NCBI GenBank assembly: GCA_900555765.1
Contig: USMA01000013.1
Coordinates: 1-11,959, forward strand
Reading direction: 5' to 3'
DNA length: 11,959 nucleotides
Origin: an uncultured Collinsella sp.
GTDB lineage: Bacteria > Actinomycetota > Coriobacteriia > Coriobacteriales > Coriobacteriaceae
Every line of letters starts with the position of its first letter. The first letter of the stretch is position 1. This document shows positions 1 to 7,281 of the stretch, piece after piece. The translations under genes were made by a program, and so were the position numbers. A model generated the notes under the pieces. The model saw only the letters and a program-made list of their open reading frames with translations. It did no database searches and was not told where the DNA came from.

Positions 1-424
1 TCTGGCGCGTCTTTTCGGCGTTCTCGCGCGAACGCTTATTGATGAGCACCTGCTCCATGATCTTGTTGGCGGCATCTTTGTTCTCGATCAAGTAGGTCGA
101 GAGGCGCTCCTTAAAGAAGGCCGTCATGGCCTGCTGGATAAAGCGGTTATTGATGGCCTTTTTGGTCTGGTTCTCGTAGGACGTCTGGGTGGAGAAGCAG
201 TTGGTCACCAGTACCAGGCAGTCCTGGACGTCCTGCCACTTAATGCCGCTCTCGTTTTTGTTGTACTTGCCCTGTTGCTTGATGTAGTCATCGATGGCGC
301 TGGTCAGAGCGCTGCGGGCAGCCTTCTCGGGCGAGCCGCCGTTCTCGAGCCACGATGAGTTGTGGTAGTACTCCTGCATCATGAAGGTGCGCGAGAAGCA
401 CATGCATGCGGTGAGTTTTTCGTT
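1..424 (-). pseudogene. Continuation of the topoisomerase B-subunit paralogue beyond the in-frame TAA (transducer domain), cut by window edge
   Basis: Reading on in the same frame after the TAA at 425-427 gives 141 further sense codons without another stop, up to the window edge. The translation begins NEKLTACMCFSRTF and contains YENQTKKAINN, the QTK loop of the GyrB transducer domain (Gln354-Lys356 if the stop is counted as residue 268). Its lysine contacts ATP in GyrB. This is therefore the natural continuation of the upstream ATPase domain and not a separate gene. Only one codon is affected and the frame is otherwise conserved, which points to a recent change such as TAC or TAT (Tyr) to TAA. 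The rest of the gene (toprim and C-terminal domains) lies outside the window. If the stop is an assembly error, 1-1228 is one intact partial CDS. Confidence 0.75.
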
Positions 425-1228
425 TTAGTCGGGCAGGTCCGCGCGGTCGCGACTGCGACGGTCGGCCTCGATAAAGAAAGGCTCGGTAAGGTAATCGGTA
501 CCGACCTTCTCGAGCACGTAGTCCTCGATGCCCTTGGGATAGCAAAAATCCTCTTCGGTAAACTCGCCATCGTCGCCTTCGATGCGCAGACGGAAGGTCA
601 CGTTGGCGTTGACCACGGCCTGGCGGCGCATGGTCTCGCGATACCAATCGTGGGGGATGCTGATGGAGGTAAAGCCCTCAAGATCGGGGCGCCATTTGAT
701 GGTGGTGCCGGTGCGTTTCTCGTCGCTGGGCTCAATCTCGAGTGCCTTCTTCTTGGCGCCGACAACCTTGCCCTTCTTAAAGTGCAGGGAGTACTTGTTA
801 CCGTCACGCCAGACGGTGACGTCCATGTACTCGGAAGCGTACTGAGTCGCGCAGGAGCCCAGGCCGTTGGTGCCGAGCGAGAAGTCGTAGTCGCCGCCCT
901 GGTTGTTGTTATACTTGCCGCCGGCATAGAGCTCGCAGAAGACGAGCTCCCAGTTAAAGCGCTTCTCGGAAGGGTTCCAGTCGAGCGGGCAGCCACGGCC
1001 GTTGTCCTCTACCTGAATGGAGCCATCGCGAAAGGCGGTAAGGGTGATGAGCTTGCCGTAGCCCTGGCGTGCCTCGTCAACGGCGTTGGACAGGATCTCG
1101 AAGGCGGCGTGTGCACAGCCATCGAGCCCGTCCGAGCCAAAGATGACGGCAGGGCGCAGGCGTACGCGTTCCTCGTCCTTGAGCTGACGAATACTGTCGT
1201 TACCATAGTTTGCGGTGTTTTTTGCCAT
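425..1228 (-). CDS. Type IIA topoisomerase B-subunit (GyrB/ParE) paralogue, N-terminal ATPase part up to an in-frame stop
   Basis: This encodes the GHKL ATPase domain of a DNA gyrase/topoisomerase IV B-type subunit, which binds ATP to drive DNA strand passage. Visible ATPase signatures: EILSNAVDEA (catalytic-type Glu44, Asn48), DNGRG (Asp75-Gly79), the ATP-lid glycine motif LGTNGLG (118-124) and GTT (174-176). The lid and the segment before it differ from housekeeping GyrB (SGGLHGVG type), so I read it as a divergent second B subunit rather than the main gyrB. The start at 1228 is chosen because MAKNTANYGNDSI begins the conserved protein and a GAGAG-type ribosome site lies just upstream, with AAAGGAG further out. 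Codon 268 is TAA. The frame continues unbroken after it (see 1-424), so this 267-residue product would lack the transducer and toprim domains. It could be a nonsense mutation, a sequencing error, or less likely readthrough. Family assignment is confident; functionality is not. Confidence 0.85.
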   Translation of the reverse strand: MAKNTANYGNDSIRQLKDEERVRLRPAVIFGSDGLDGCAHAAFEILSNAVDEARQGYGKLITLTAFRDGSIQVEDNGRGCPLDWNPSEKRFNWELVFCELYAGGKYNNNQGGDYDFSLGTNGLGSCATQYASEYMDVTVWRDGNKYSLHFKKGKVVGAKKKALEIEPSDEKRTGTTIKWRPDLEGFTSISIPHDWYRETMRRQAVVNANVTFRLRIEGDDGEFTEEDFCYPKGIEDYVLEKVGTDYLTEPFFIEADRRSRDRADLPD

Positions 1229-1326
1229 GCTCGCTCTCTCGATGCTCCTTTGCTGCGTTTTAGTCATATAGATAGTCAAGGTAGCATAGCCCAGCCCACA
1301 GACGATTCCACCCAACACGAAATCCA

Positions 1327-1342
1327 TCGAACAATCGTTCGA
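1327..1342. promoter_or_regulatory. Putative LexA/SOS box
   Basis: The sequence TCGAACAATCGTTCGA is a perfect 6+6 inverted repeat, TCGAAC-N4-GTTCGA, matching the LexA operator consensus of actinobacteria and close to the Gram-positive CGAACRNRYGTTYC box. It lies 99 bp upstream of the topoisomerase paralogue start at 1228. On its other side is only the 3' end of the surface-protein gene, so the topoisomerase paralogue is the only gene placed to be controlled. I could not define a convincing -35/-10 pair next to it, so operator function is inferred from the match alone. Confidence 0.55.
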
Positions 1343-1359
1343 ACTTAGGCTGAAAAGAG

Positions 1360-1398
1360 CTTACTCGCACAAAACCGAGTCGGTTTTGTCCGAGTAAG
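1360..1398. repeat. 39-bp near-perfect palindrome
   Basis: Two 19-base arms around a central G at 1379 are complementary except for one mismatched pair (C at 1368 against C at 1390). The outer arms read CTTACTCG/CGAGTAAG and the inner arms ACAAAACCGA/TCGGTTTTGT. As RNA it can fold into a long hairpin. On the minus strand it is followed by CTCTTTT, so it might act as a distal terminator for the surface-protein transcript. Alternatively it is a regulator-binding dyad upstream of the topoisomerase paralogue, or one copy of a dispersed palindromic element. No second copy is visible in the window. Confidence 0.6.
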
Positions 1399-1536
1399 TT
1401 TGAAGACGGCCGAATGTGTCTTGCTGCGTTTGCGGTTGGATACGTTGTCGAAGACGTGTCGTGCGGATTGTTGGCGAAAAGACGGCGTGCCAAGCTCGAG
1501 GCAGAACTCGACTCCACTGACGATATCTAATGCGAT

Positions 1537-1570
1537 ATGGGCTGGCTCTGGGTATCCAGAACCAGCCCAT
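1537..1570 (-). terminator. Strong stem-loop downstream of the surface-protein gene, possible terminator
   Basis: Arms of 15 bases (1537-1551 and 1556-1570, ATGGGCTGG...CCAGCCCAT) flank a 4-base loop. The single mismatch becomes a G-U pair in minus-strand RNA. It begins about 50 bases after the stop codon of the surface-protein gene at 1620, the expected place for a terminator. There is no clean U-run after the stem on the minus strand, so it may stabilise the 3' end or act with the palindrome at 1360-1398 rather than end transcription alone. Confidence 0.45.
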
Positions 1571-1619
1571 TTGATGTTCGATGAGCCGAGTCGGCGTCTC
1601 TCACAAAGGTAACTGGGAG

Positions 1620-4600
1620 CTAGCGAGGCCTATCCGAATTGACCTCATCGGCGGCGTCATTTTCGAGCGCCGTGCGGCGGGCGCTGTAGGCGACAAGGCC
1701 GGTACCAGCTGCGGCGAGTGCTGCTGCGGCTGCCGTAAGGGGAGCGTTGACATCGCCCGTGCCCGCAAGCGCGCCTGATTTTCCGGAGCGCTTGTTAGCG
1801 CCGTGGTCCTTGCCACTGCTGGAGCTGCTTCCGCCGGAGCCGCCGCCCTTGTCAGTACCGCCGCCACTCGAGCCGCCACTGCCGTCCGCCGTCATCGGGG
1901 CGTCGTGAAGTCCCGTCGTATCCGCGCTGTCGCATACGCCGACCTGAACTTCTGAGCGTTCGCATGCCGCGTCGGGCACATGAAGCTCGTGCAGTACGGC
2001 ATCCAGCGCCGAGTTTGCGCCCGGTCGAATTTCCTCGAGCGTTACGGGATCGAGCGCCACCAGATTACGTGCCTTCGCATACAGCGTTACGCGTTTGCCC
2101 ACTTCGTCGCTCCAACTCTCGGGAATGGCGAAGCTCATGCGGAACTGTGCCGTGCAGCCTGGTGCCAGCACGGCGTTGCCATTGTCAGCAACCAGCGGGT
2201 GCGTCGCAAAACGTGCGCCCAGCGTCTCGAGCGCGTACTTCACGTGTGCCATGTCGTTGGCCGAAGCATCCTCGGCGAGCTCCGGATCGTAGATCGATGC
2301 CATGCGTGCGTTCACTCCGAACCCGATGGATGCGCTGGAGAACGGCTGGCTGGAGCCCTCTCGGTACAGATCGATCGTGCCGGCGGTCAGCAAGGTGTTG
2401 CCGTCGTTTCGCACCGTGACCATAAAGGATTCACCTGCTGCTCCGGGCACCACCGCGCCCGAGGTAGCGACCGCGCCCGTCGGAGTGGCACACGCCACCA
2501 AGGGCACTTCGATGCCGTGCAGCTCTGCCTCGCTCTTCTCTGCGCTCACAATGTGCGTGGCGAGCGCGGAGAGCATGCCTCCCGATGTCAAAAATGTCGT
2601 TATCTGATCGGCGGGATGGTCCAGCTCGCACATCACGAACGGCTCCGTGAACAGATCGCCTGCCAAGGTGCTGGCGAAGATGCGGAAGTGGTTGCCCATC
2701 ACTGCTACCGGGTTGCCTTCTTCGTCGTAGGTTTGCCCCACCTTGCCATCGGTGTTCTCTACATAGAGCACGCACCTGCCGTTGTTGCTTACGCTAAACG
2801 ATGCCGGGCCACAGCCTGCGGCGCCCACGGGCTGCGTTGCAAATGCCGATGCGCCTCGCGTCCAAGTAATATGTTGCAGTTGCTCATTGACGGTTGCCAA
2901 AAAGCCCGAATGTTGTGGCCACGGCATCGCGCGGGGTACCGTGGCGTCTGGTGACATAACGCCCCAGCCCGCAATGGACTGGCCGATCACGGCGTACGAT
3001 GCGCAGCCGCAACCGTCTGCGGTCTCGTACGCAACGGGCACCACCATTTTGCCGTTGATATTCTCGGGCGTGCCGAGCTCGATGCTCGACGGTGCCTGCG
3101 GAAAGCGGAGGACCTGACGGAACGTGAGACTGTCGCCCAAATCATCCGACCACAGGGTAAAGCATTCCAGTGCAACCTCGGCCTCGCTGCCGAGCGCCTT
3201 CTCTGCGGTGGTTCCGCGGCGGTGGAGGTAAGCGCCCGACAGGCGCCCGTCGACCAGCGTCTTGCCCGCCGTGATGCGTGGGCACTGCAGGCAATGGTAG
3301 CCATCCTCCTGAAGGCGGCCGCGCGAGATGCTGCGCCACGACGTGTGCGATATCACGCGGGCTCCGTCGTTGCTTATGCGCAGGCGCACAACGGACAGTA
3401 TGCCGGATGTGCTCGCCGTATCGAAATGGGTGTTGTCGCCGGCGGGGCGCTCGCCCGAGACCAGCAGCACGTAGGCGTCCTGGTTTCCTCTTCCGTCCGT
3501 ATATTCCACCACGTCGAAGTCGTAATCGTATACGCTGTCGCGCTCCACGTCGTTCTCGCCAAACCCAAGGGGAAAGTCCACGGGCGTGGGAGCGGACCAC
3601 GTGCCGTTTGCCTTTGTGTGCACCACCAGGCGCGAGCGACCATTGTCGCCGTAGCGCACCGAGGCGATACGGAACAGGCATTCTACGCCGGCAATCATTG
3701 CCAGCTTCATGTGAGCTTCGCTGAGCACGCCGGCAAACAGCACGTTGTCGCTCGAGGGTTTGATGCCGCCACGCTCGTCCTCCGACACGCCGGTAGAATT
3801 GGCGTTGGGGTCCGCAACGGCGTTCGTTGCCTGACCGATGTAGGTGTACTCATACATCGGCGCGGCGTTTTCGTCGTTCTCTATCAGCGCGTGGACGAAA
3901 TGCTCGATCTGTCCCGTGTCGTCGCTTTCTGCATCCGCCTTGAGCTCAATGCGCGTGACCGACCGGTCCCAATCGCGTACGGTAGACGCGACATTCCTTG
4001 CAGTGGCTTTAACCTCGGCGCGCGCGAGCAGCTCGGCGTTGGTGACAATGGTGGCCGATGCGATAAATTGCGGCACGCCGCCCGCCTCAATGTTGCCGGG
4101 CGTGCCGAAGCGGGCATCCAGCGTGTAAGGCGTATCTCCACCCAATGCGAGCTCAGAGCGCTGGAGTACATACTGGTCGCCGTTGTTCACCGACATATTC
4201 CACGAATCGAGGAGTGTGGGCCACGACCCCGCCCAAGCCTTGGTGGTCCACTTGAACATCACGAACTGGAGTATCACATCGACATCGACGTCTGCACCTA
4301 CGCGCAGTCGCGGAAGCTGGTGTCCATCTGCCTTCTCGTACCCAATGAACAGCGTGAGGGATGCGGCGCCGCGCACGGCGGACGAAGCGACGCCTGCAAC
4401 GCCGGCGCCAAAGGTGACGGCAAGCCCGATCTGGATGGTGAACGAGCCCGAGGTGTTTGAATAGTCGAGCGATATGTTTTTGAAAAACGCCGCGCCGCTA
4501 CCGTGCGTGTGGGCGCCCACGGCGAGCGCCAGTTTTGCCAGCACCCAGGGGTTGACGTTTAGGAAAAACGGCACCGGTCCTAGGGTAAACTGCTCGGTCC

Positions 4601-5987
4601 AATTGAGGTCGGTTCTTACCTGGAAGAGGGCCTTAATATTGCCGTATGCGGGGTCGTTGTTGTTACCCCAGGTTTTGCCCACCCAATCGTAGGCGAGCGA
4701 GCCGTACAGCTGTGTGGCGATATCCATCGTGAACAGCGGCGTGCAATGGTGACGAAGGAGCTTGGTGTTTCTTGGATCGGTGCCCGAACCGGCACTCATA
4801 CTTTTGTACTGATTCCACTTCCCCTCCATCTCGTCGAGGTAGCGGTTTGCCTGCTTGGCGCCCGATTCACGCGGCGATTTCTTCCAGTACTCCGGATCCG
4901 GATTGCCTGAATCGTTCATATAGCTGGCTGGTTTGTATCCTCCGCCAAACAGCACGTATCCGGCAAACGAGAAATCGAACAAAATGGGGAACGAGGGCAT
5001 CCAACACGTGAACTTATTACCACCGATGCCGGGAAACGATGCGGGGAAATCAAACGGAGTGATCTCTTGGTCCATGGTGGTGGGGACGATAGTGGTCGAT
5101 CCGGATTCCGCCTTTGCGGCCGGCGCGGTGACAACGGCCATGGGGGAGGAGAGCGTGTAGGTTTTGTCCTGATAGTCGAGGACGAAGCGCAGCTTGCACC
5201 CTTCTTCCAGAAGGCCCGAAGCTGCATCGAGGAACTTGTCTTCGAGTGTGAACGTCGCCAGATTATCCACGCTCGATGCGCTGGCCTTGACTTGGCCAAT
5301 CTGCGTGACGGTTTCGGGTGAGCTGCCCGTGGCGGGCGTCACTTTGTTGATGCGCAGCGTTGCCTGTCCACCCTGTGGCAGATGTGCCTGCACGGTAAAG
5401 GCGTGCGTATCGGGCTGCTCGTTTGCCGTGTCGTCCTTCGGCAATGCCATGAACGTAGCATCGGCGGACTGGATGTCCCATTCGGCGAACGGGAGCTGTC
5501 GAAAGTACGGCTCGCCGTCGGAAAGCGGACGCGTGGGCGCGGTTATGGCGGTGCCGCCCTGAATACGCGCAAGGGGAATCTCGACATCACGGTAGCCCGC
5601 CATGCTAATGGAGATGCCGCCGTTAAAGTCGTACGCGTCGAGAAGCGTTGCCTCGTCCACGTAGCCTTCCGAAAGAGGGGCGACCTCAAAGATAGCCGTA
5701 CCCTCGTCGTCGGTAGTGGCGGAAAGCTGTTTGCCCGCGGCATAACGCGACGCGAGCGTGACCTGGGCTCCCTTGATGGGCGTATTCTTGTTGGCGACGT
5801 CGACCACGACCACACCGAACATGGTGCGCGAGAGAACGAGCACCCTGAAGGGGTCTTTTTCGTCGGCATGGGCTTCGGTGGGCGCGAACGGCAATTTGAA
5901 GGCGTTTGCGCTTCCCGGCACGCGAGGCAACATAATGCTCGCTAGCGAGGACGCTCCGGCAACAAGTAACGAACGGCGATCAAGCAT
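1620..5987 (-). CDS. Giant cell-wall-anchored surface protein with Tat-like signal and LAGTG sorting motif
   Basis: This 1455-residue protein appears to be exported and fixed to the cell wall. The N-terminus MLDRRSLLVAGASSLASIM carries twin arginines (4-5) before a hydrophobic stretch, resembling a Tat signal, with possible cleavage after SANA (29) or EAHA (41). Residues about 48-145 look like a carboxypeptidase-regulatory/SpaA-type Ig fold (NKNTPIKGAQVTL...DDEGTAIFEV). Residues about 460-580 are rich in alternating hydrophobic and aromatic residues. Later parts look beta-rich and include a CGC motif (GCGCAS) and an Ig-like segment near MVTVRNDGNTLLTAG. A Gly/Ser-rich linker (about 1368-1406) leads to LAGTG at 1407, then an Ala-rich membrane segment and a charged tail, as in LAXTG class E-type sortase substrates. 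The start at 5987 has GGGAG six bases upstream; a further in-frame ATG at 6083 lacks such a site. No catalytic motif was recognised. An adhesin or stalk role is inference. Confidence 0.85.
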   Translation of the reverse strand: MLDRRSLLVAGASSLASIMLPRVPGSANAFKLPFAPTEAHADEKDPFRVLVLSRTMFGVVVVDVANKNTPIKGAQVTLASRYAAGKQLSATTDDEGTAIFEVAPLSEGYVDEATLLDAYDFNGGISISMAGYRDVEIPLARIQGGTAITAPTRPLSDGEPYFRQLPFAEWDIQSADATFMALPKDDTANEQPDTHAFTVQAHLPQGGQATLRINKVTPATGSSPETVTQIGQVKASASSVDNLATFTLEDKFLDAASGLLEEGCKLRFVLDYQDKTYTLSSPMAVVTAPAAKAESGSTTIVPTTMDQEITPFDFPASFPGIGGNKFTCWMPSFPILFDFSFAGYVLFGGGYKPASYMNDSGNPDPEYWKKSPRESGAKQANRYLDEMEGKWNQYKSMSAGSGTDPRNTKLLRHHCTPLFTMDIATQLYGSLAYDWVGKTWGNNNDPAYGNIKALFQVRTDLNWTEQFTLGPVPFFLNVNPWVLAKLALAVGAHTHGSGAAFFKNISLDYSNTSGSFTIQIGLAVTFGAGVAGVASSAVRGAASLTLFIGYEKADGHQLPRLRVGADVDVDVILQFVMFKWTTKAWAGSWPTLLDSWNMSVNNGDQYVLQRSELALGGDTPYTLDARFGTPGNIEAGGVPQFIASATIVTNAELLARAEVKATARNVASTVRDWDRSVTRIELKADAESDDTGQIEHFVHALIENDENAAPMYEYTYIGQATNAVADPNANSTGVSEDERGGIKPSSDNVLFAGVLSEAHMKLAMIAGVECLFRIASVRYGDNGRSRLVVHTKANGTWSAPTPVDFPLGFGENDVERDSVYDYDFDVVEYTDGRGNQDAYVLLVSGERPAGDNTHFDTASTSGILSVVRLRISNDGARVISHTSWRSISRGRLQEDGYHCLQCPRITAGKTLVDGRLSGAYLHRRGTTAEKALGSEAEVALECFTLWSDDLGDSLTFRQVLRFPQAPSSIELGTPENINGKMVVPVAYETADGCGCASYAVIGQSIAGWGVMSPDATVPRAMPWPQHSGFLATVNEQLQHITWTRGASAFATQPVGAAGCGPASFSVSNNGRCVLYVENTDGKVGQTYDEEGNPVAVMGNHFRIFASTLAGDLFTEPFVMCELDHPADQITTFLTSGGMLSALATHIVSAEKSEAELHGIEVPLVACATPTGAVATSGAVVPGAAGESFMVTVRNDGNTLLTAGTIDLYREGSSQPFSSASIGFGVNARMASIYDPELAEDASANDMAHVKYALETLGARFATHPLVADNGNAVLAPGCTAQFRMSFAIPESWSDEVGKRVTLYAKARNLVALDPVTLEEIRPGANSALDAVLHELHVPDAACERSEVQVGVCDSADTTGLHDAPMTADGSGGSSGGGTDKGGGSGGSSSSSGKDHGANKRSGKSGALAGTGDVNAPLTAAAAALAAAGTGLVAYSARRTALENDAADEVNSDRPR

Positions 5988-6142
5988 CTTTGGCTCCCAT
6001 CCCGCAGGTATCGGTGGAAATAATCCAATTTTGCGAGAAGGCGCCACGTGGCGGTAGTGCCGTTCAAGGGACAAAATGTCCAAATTAATCGAGCGAAGCG
6101 CCGGGTTCCGGAACGCGTTCGATGCGCTTGGCAGCCCGGTCG
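5988..6142 (-). promoter_or_regulatory. Palindrome-rich control region between the LuxR gene and the surface-protein gene
   Basis: The gap holds several perfect short dyads: CGCCACGTGGCG (6042-6053), GGACA-AAA-TGTCC (6069-6081), and the overlapping pair GTTCCGGAAC (6105-6114) and GAACGCGTTC (6111-6120). This density fits a promoter/operator region for the surface-protein gene, perhaps bound by the upstream LuxR-type protein. The GTTCCGGAAC/GAACGCGTTC block, 23 bases past the luxR stop, might instead form a transcript 3' structure. No good -35/-10 pair was found, which would suit an activator-dependent promoter. Confidence 0.4.
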
Positions 6143-7141
6143 CTAACGCAACATATGCGCGACCAGCTCGGCGCGGGTTCCGATACCAAGCTTGGCATAC
6201 ACTCCTGATAGGCGGTTTTTAACAGTGCCCGGCGATACGTCCATGTGGCGTGCGATTTCGGCGTTGGTCCATCCGCGGCAGGCGAGCATGGCCATGGTGA
6301 ACTCTGTGGTCGTTAAATCGTCGGCCACGTCCTCGCCCGAATCGGGGTTGTGGATGCGCCGCCAGCCGTAGCTGAATCGATACGTAATCTCGATGATGCG
6401 TGCGAAATCGTCAGGGTATTGCGATTTTAGGCATGCCTCGATGAGTCCCTGCAAAAGGCCGTGGTGCTCGCCAATGAGCTCGATAAGGCCGTCGGGGCGC
6501 GCAATGTTCCAAGCGGCTCCGAAGTGCGTTTTTGCGGCGTCGATGTCCTTGAGGCTCATGCATGCCATGGAAGCTGCCAGGTGCAGGAACAGTTCCGAGA
6601 TCGGATAGCTTCCCTGTTTCATGATCAGGGCGTTTTCCGCCATGCCCAGACTGCGGCCATATTCGCCGCGCAGGTACAGGGCATGCGCCATCACGTAGCT
6701 GGCGAACAGGCGCAGGCCTTCGGGCAGATGCGCCGCAAGCGGATAAAACTCTTCGGCGGAATACGGGGAAGGCAAGTGCAGCAGGACGCTCGCGGCGGAG
6801 GCGAACAGGATATGCGTAGCGTGGATGGCGGGCGATTCCTCGTCGGCCGGCGTAACGAGGATGCCAGTAAGGCACCGGCGGGCGTCGGCGATACGGTTGA
6901 GCGACAGGCTGGCATATCCGCAGATAAAGCATGCGGAATAGCGCAGTGCGGGGTCGGTGGCGTCAAGATAGGGGCGCGCCGTTTTGGCAGCGAGGGCGGC
7001 CTGTCCGCGAAAGTACAGCGCTTCTGCCGTGGCGATGGTGCGTGAATCGGGGTCGGAAATGCCTGCAACTGCAGCGTCAATCTGCCCTGGCACAACAACG
7101 GCATGGGAACGCATGGGTAGCCATCGCAGTCCATCTTCCAT
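6143..7141 (-). CDS. LuxR-type helix-turn-helix transcriptional regulator
   Basis: This 332-residue DNA-binding regulator has its HTH at the extreme C-terminus, from about residue 276 (LTTTEFTMAMLACRGWTNAE, then IARHMDVSPGTVKNRL). That is the LuxR/GerE four-helix domain with the usual T(N/D)xEIA and SPxTVKNxL signatures. The N-terminal 270 residues are helical and Ala/Leu-rich, with repeated paired helices suggestive of TPR-like repeats. There is no receiver domain with a phospho-acceptor and no membrane segment. It lies upstream of the giant surface-protein gene on the same strand with a 155-bp gap, so it may control that gene. The start is uncertain: ATG 7141 has GGGAG touching it with no spacing, ATG 7114 has no site, and an in-frame ATT at 7171 sits four bases after AGGAG. 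No other in-frame start exists before an upstream TAG. Confidence 0.85.
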   Translation of the reverse strand: MEDGLRWLPMRSHAVVVPGQIDAAVAGISDPDSRTIATAEALYFRGQAALAAKTARPYLDATDPALRYSACFICGYASLSLNRIADARRCLTGILVTPADEESPAIHATHILFASAASVLLHLPSPYSAEEFYPLAAHLPEGLRLFASYVMAHALYLRGEYGRSLGMAENALIMKQGSYPISELFLHLAASMACMSLKDIDAAKTHFGAAWNIARPDGLIELIGEHHGLLQGLIEACLKSQYPDDFARIIEITYRFSYGWRRIHNPDSGEDVADDLTTTEFTMAMLACRGWTNAEIARHMDVSPGTVKNRLSGVYAKLGIGTRAELVAHMLR

Positions 7142-7170
7142 CTCCCAACAGCTGGCAACAATAGCAGCAA

Positions 7171-7281
7171 TTGTACTCCTGTTGCTCGGGACTGGAATTT
7201 GTGGGTATCGCCGACGATTATGCCGAACGTATAAAGGAAGAGTCTATTGGCGATGCTCCCAAGGTGGCTACCGAAGCTTAG
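7171..7281 (+). pseudogene. Possible 3' remnant of an unidentified gene
   Basis: A plus-strand frame opens after a TAG at 7162-7164 and ends at TAG 7279-7281. Its last part reads LEFVGIADDYAERIKEESIG then DAPKVATEA, which has the composition and acidic/basic helix pattern of a real protein C-terminus rather than a chance frame. There is a TTG at 7171 but no convincing ribosome site, and the preceding residues (YSCCSG) look non-native, so the N-terminal part of the gene seems lost. I do not recognise the family. It could still be a chance ORF. Confidence 0.3.

Noticed and set aside
425..427. TAA as a selenocysteine or other programmed recoding site
   Set aside because: Selenocysteine uses TGA, not TAA, and no stem-loop or slippery sequence is evident next to the codon. 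Simple nonsense mutation or sequence error is more likely.
1229..1327. N-terminal extension of the topoisomerase paralogue starting at ATG 1327 or 1267
   Set aside because: Neither upstream ATG has a ribosome site, the 1327 ATG lies inside the LexA-type dyad, and the conserved protein begins at MAKNTANYG.
3222..4460. Long plus-strand open frame (412 codons) opposite the surface-protein gene
   Set aside because: It is a codon shadow of the GC-rich minus-strand gene: the composition is full of Arg, His and Val with no domain-like pattern and no ribosome site. The same applies to the frames at 1980-2954 and 362-1348.
6111..6120. GAACGCGTTC as a second LexA box
   Set aside because: The spacer between GAAC and GTTC is 2 bases, whereas the LexA box needs 4.
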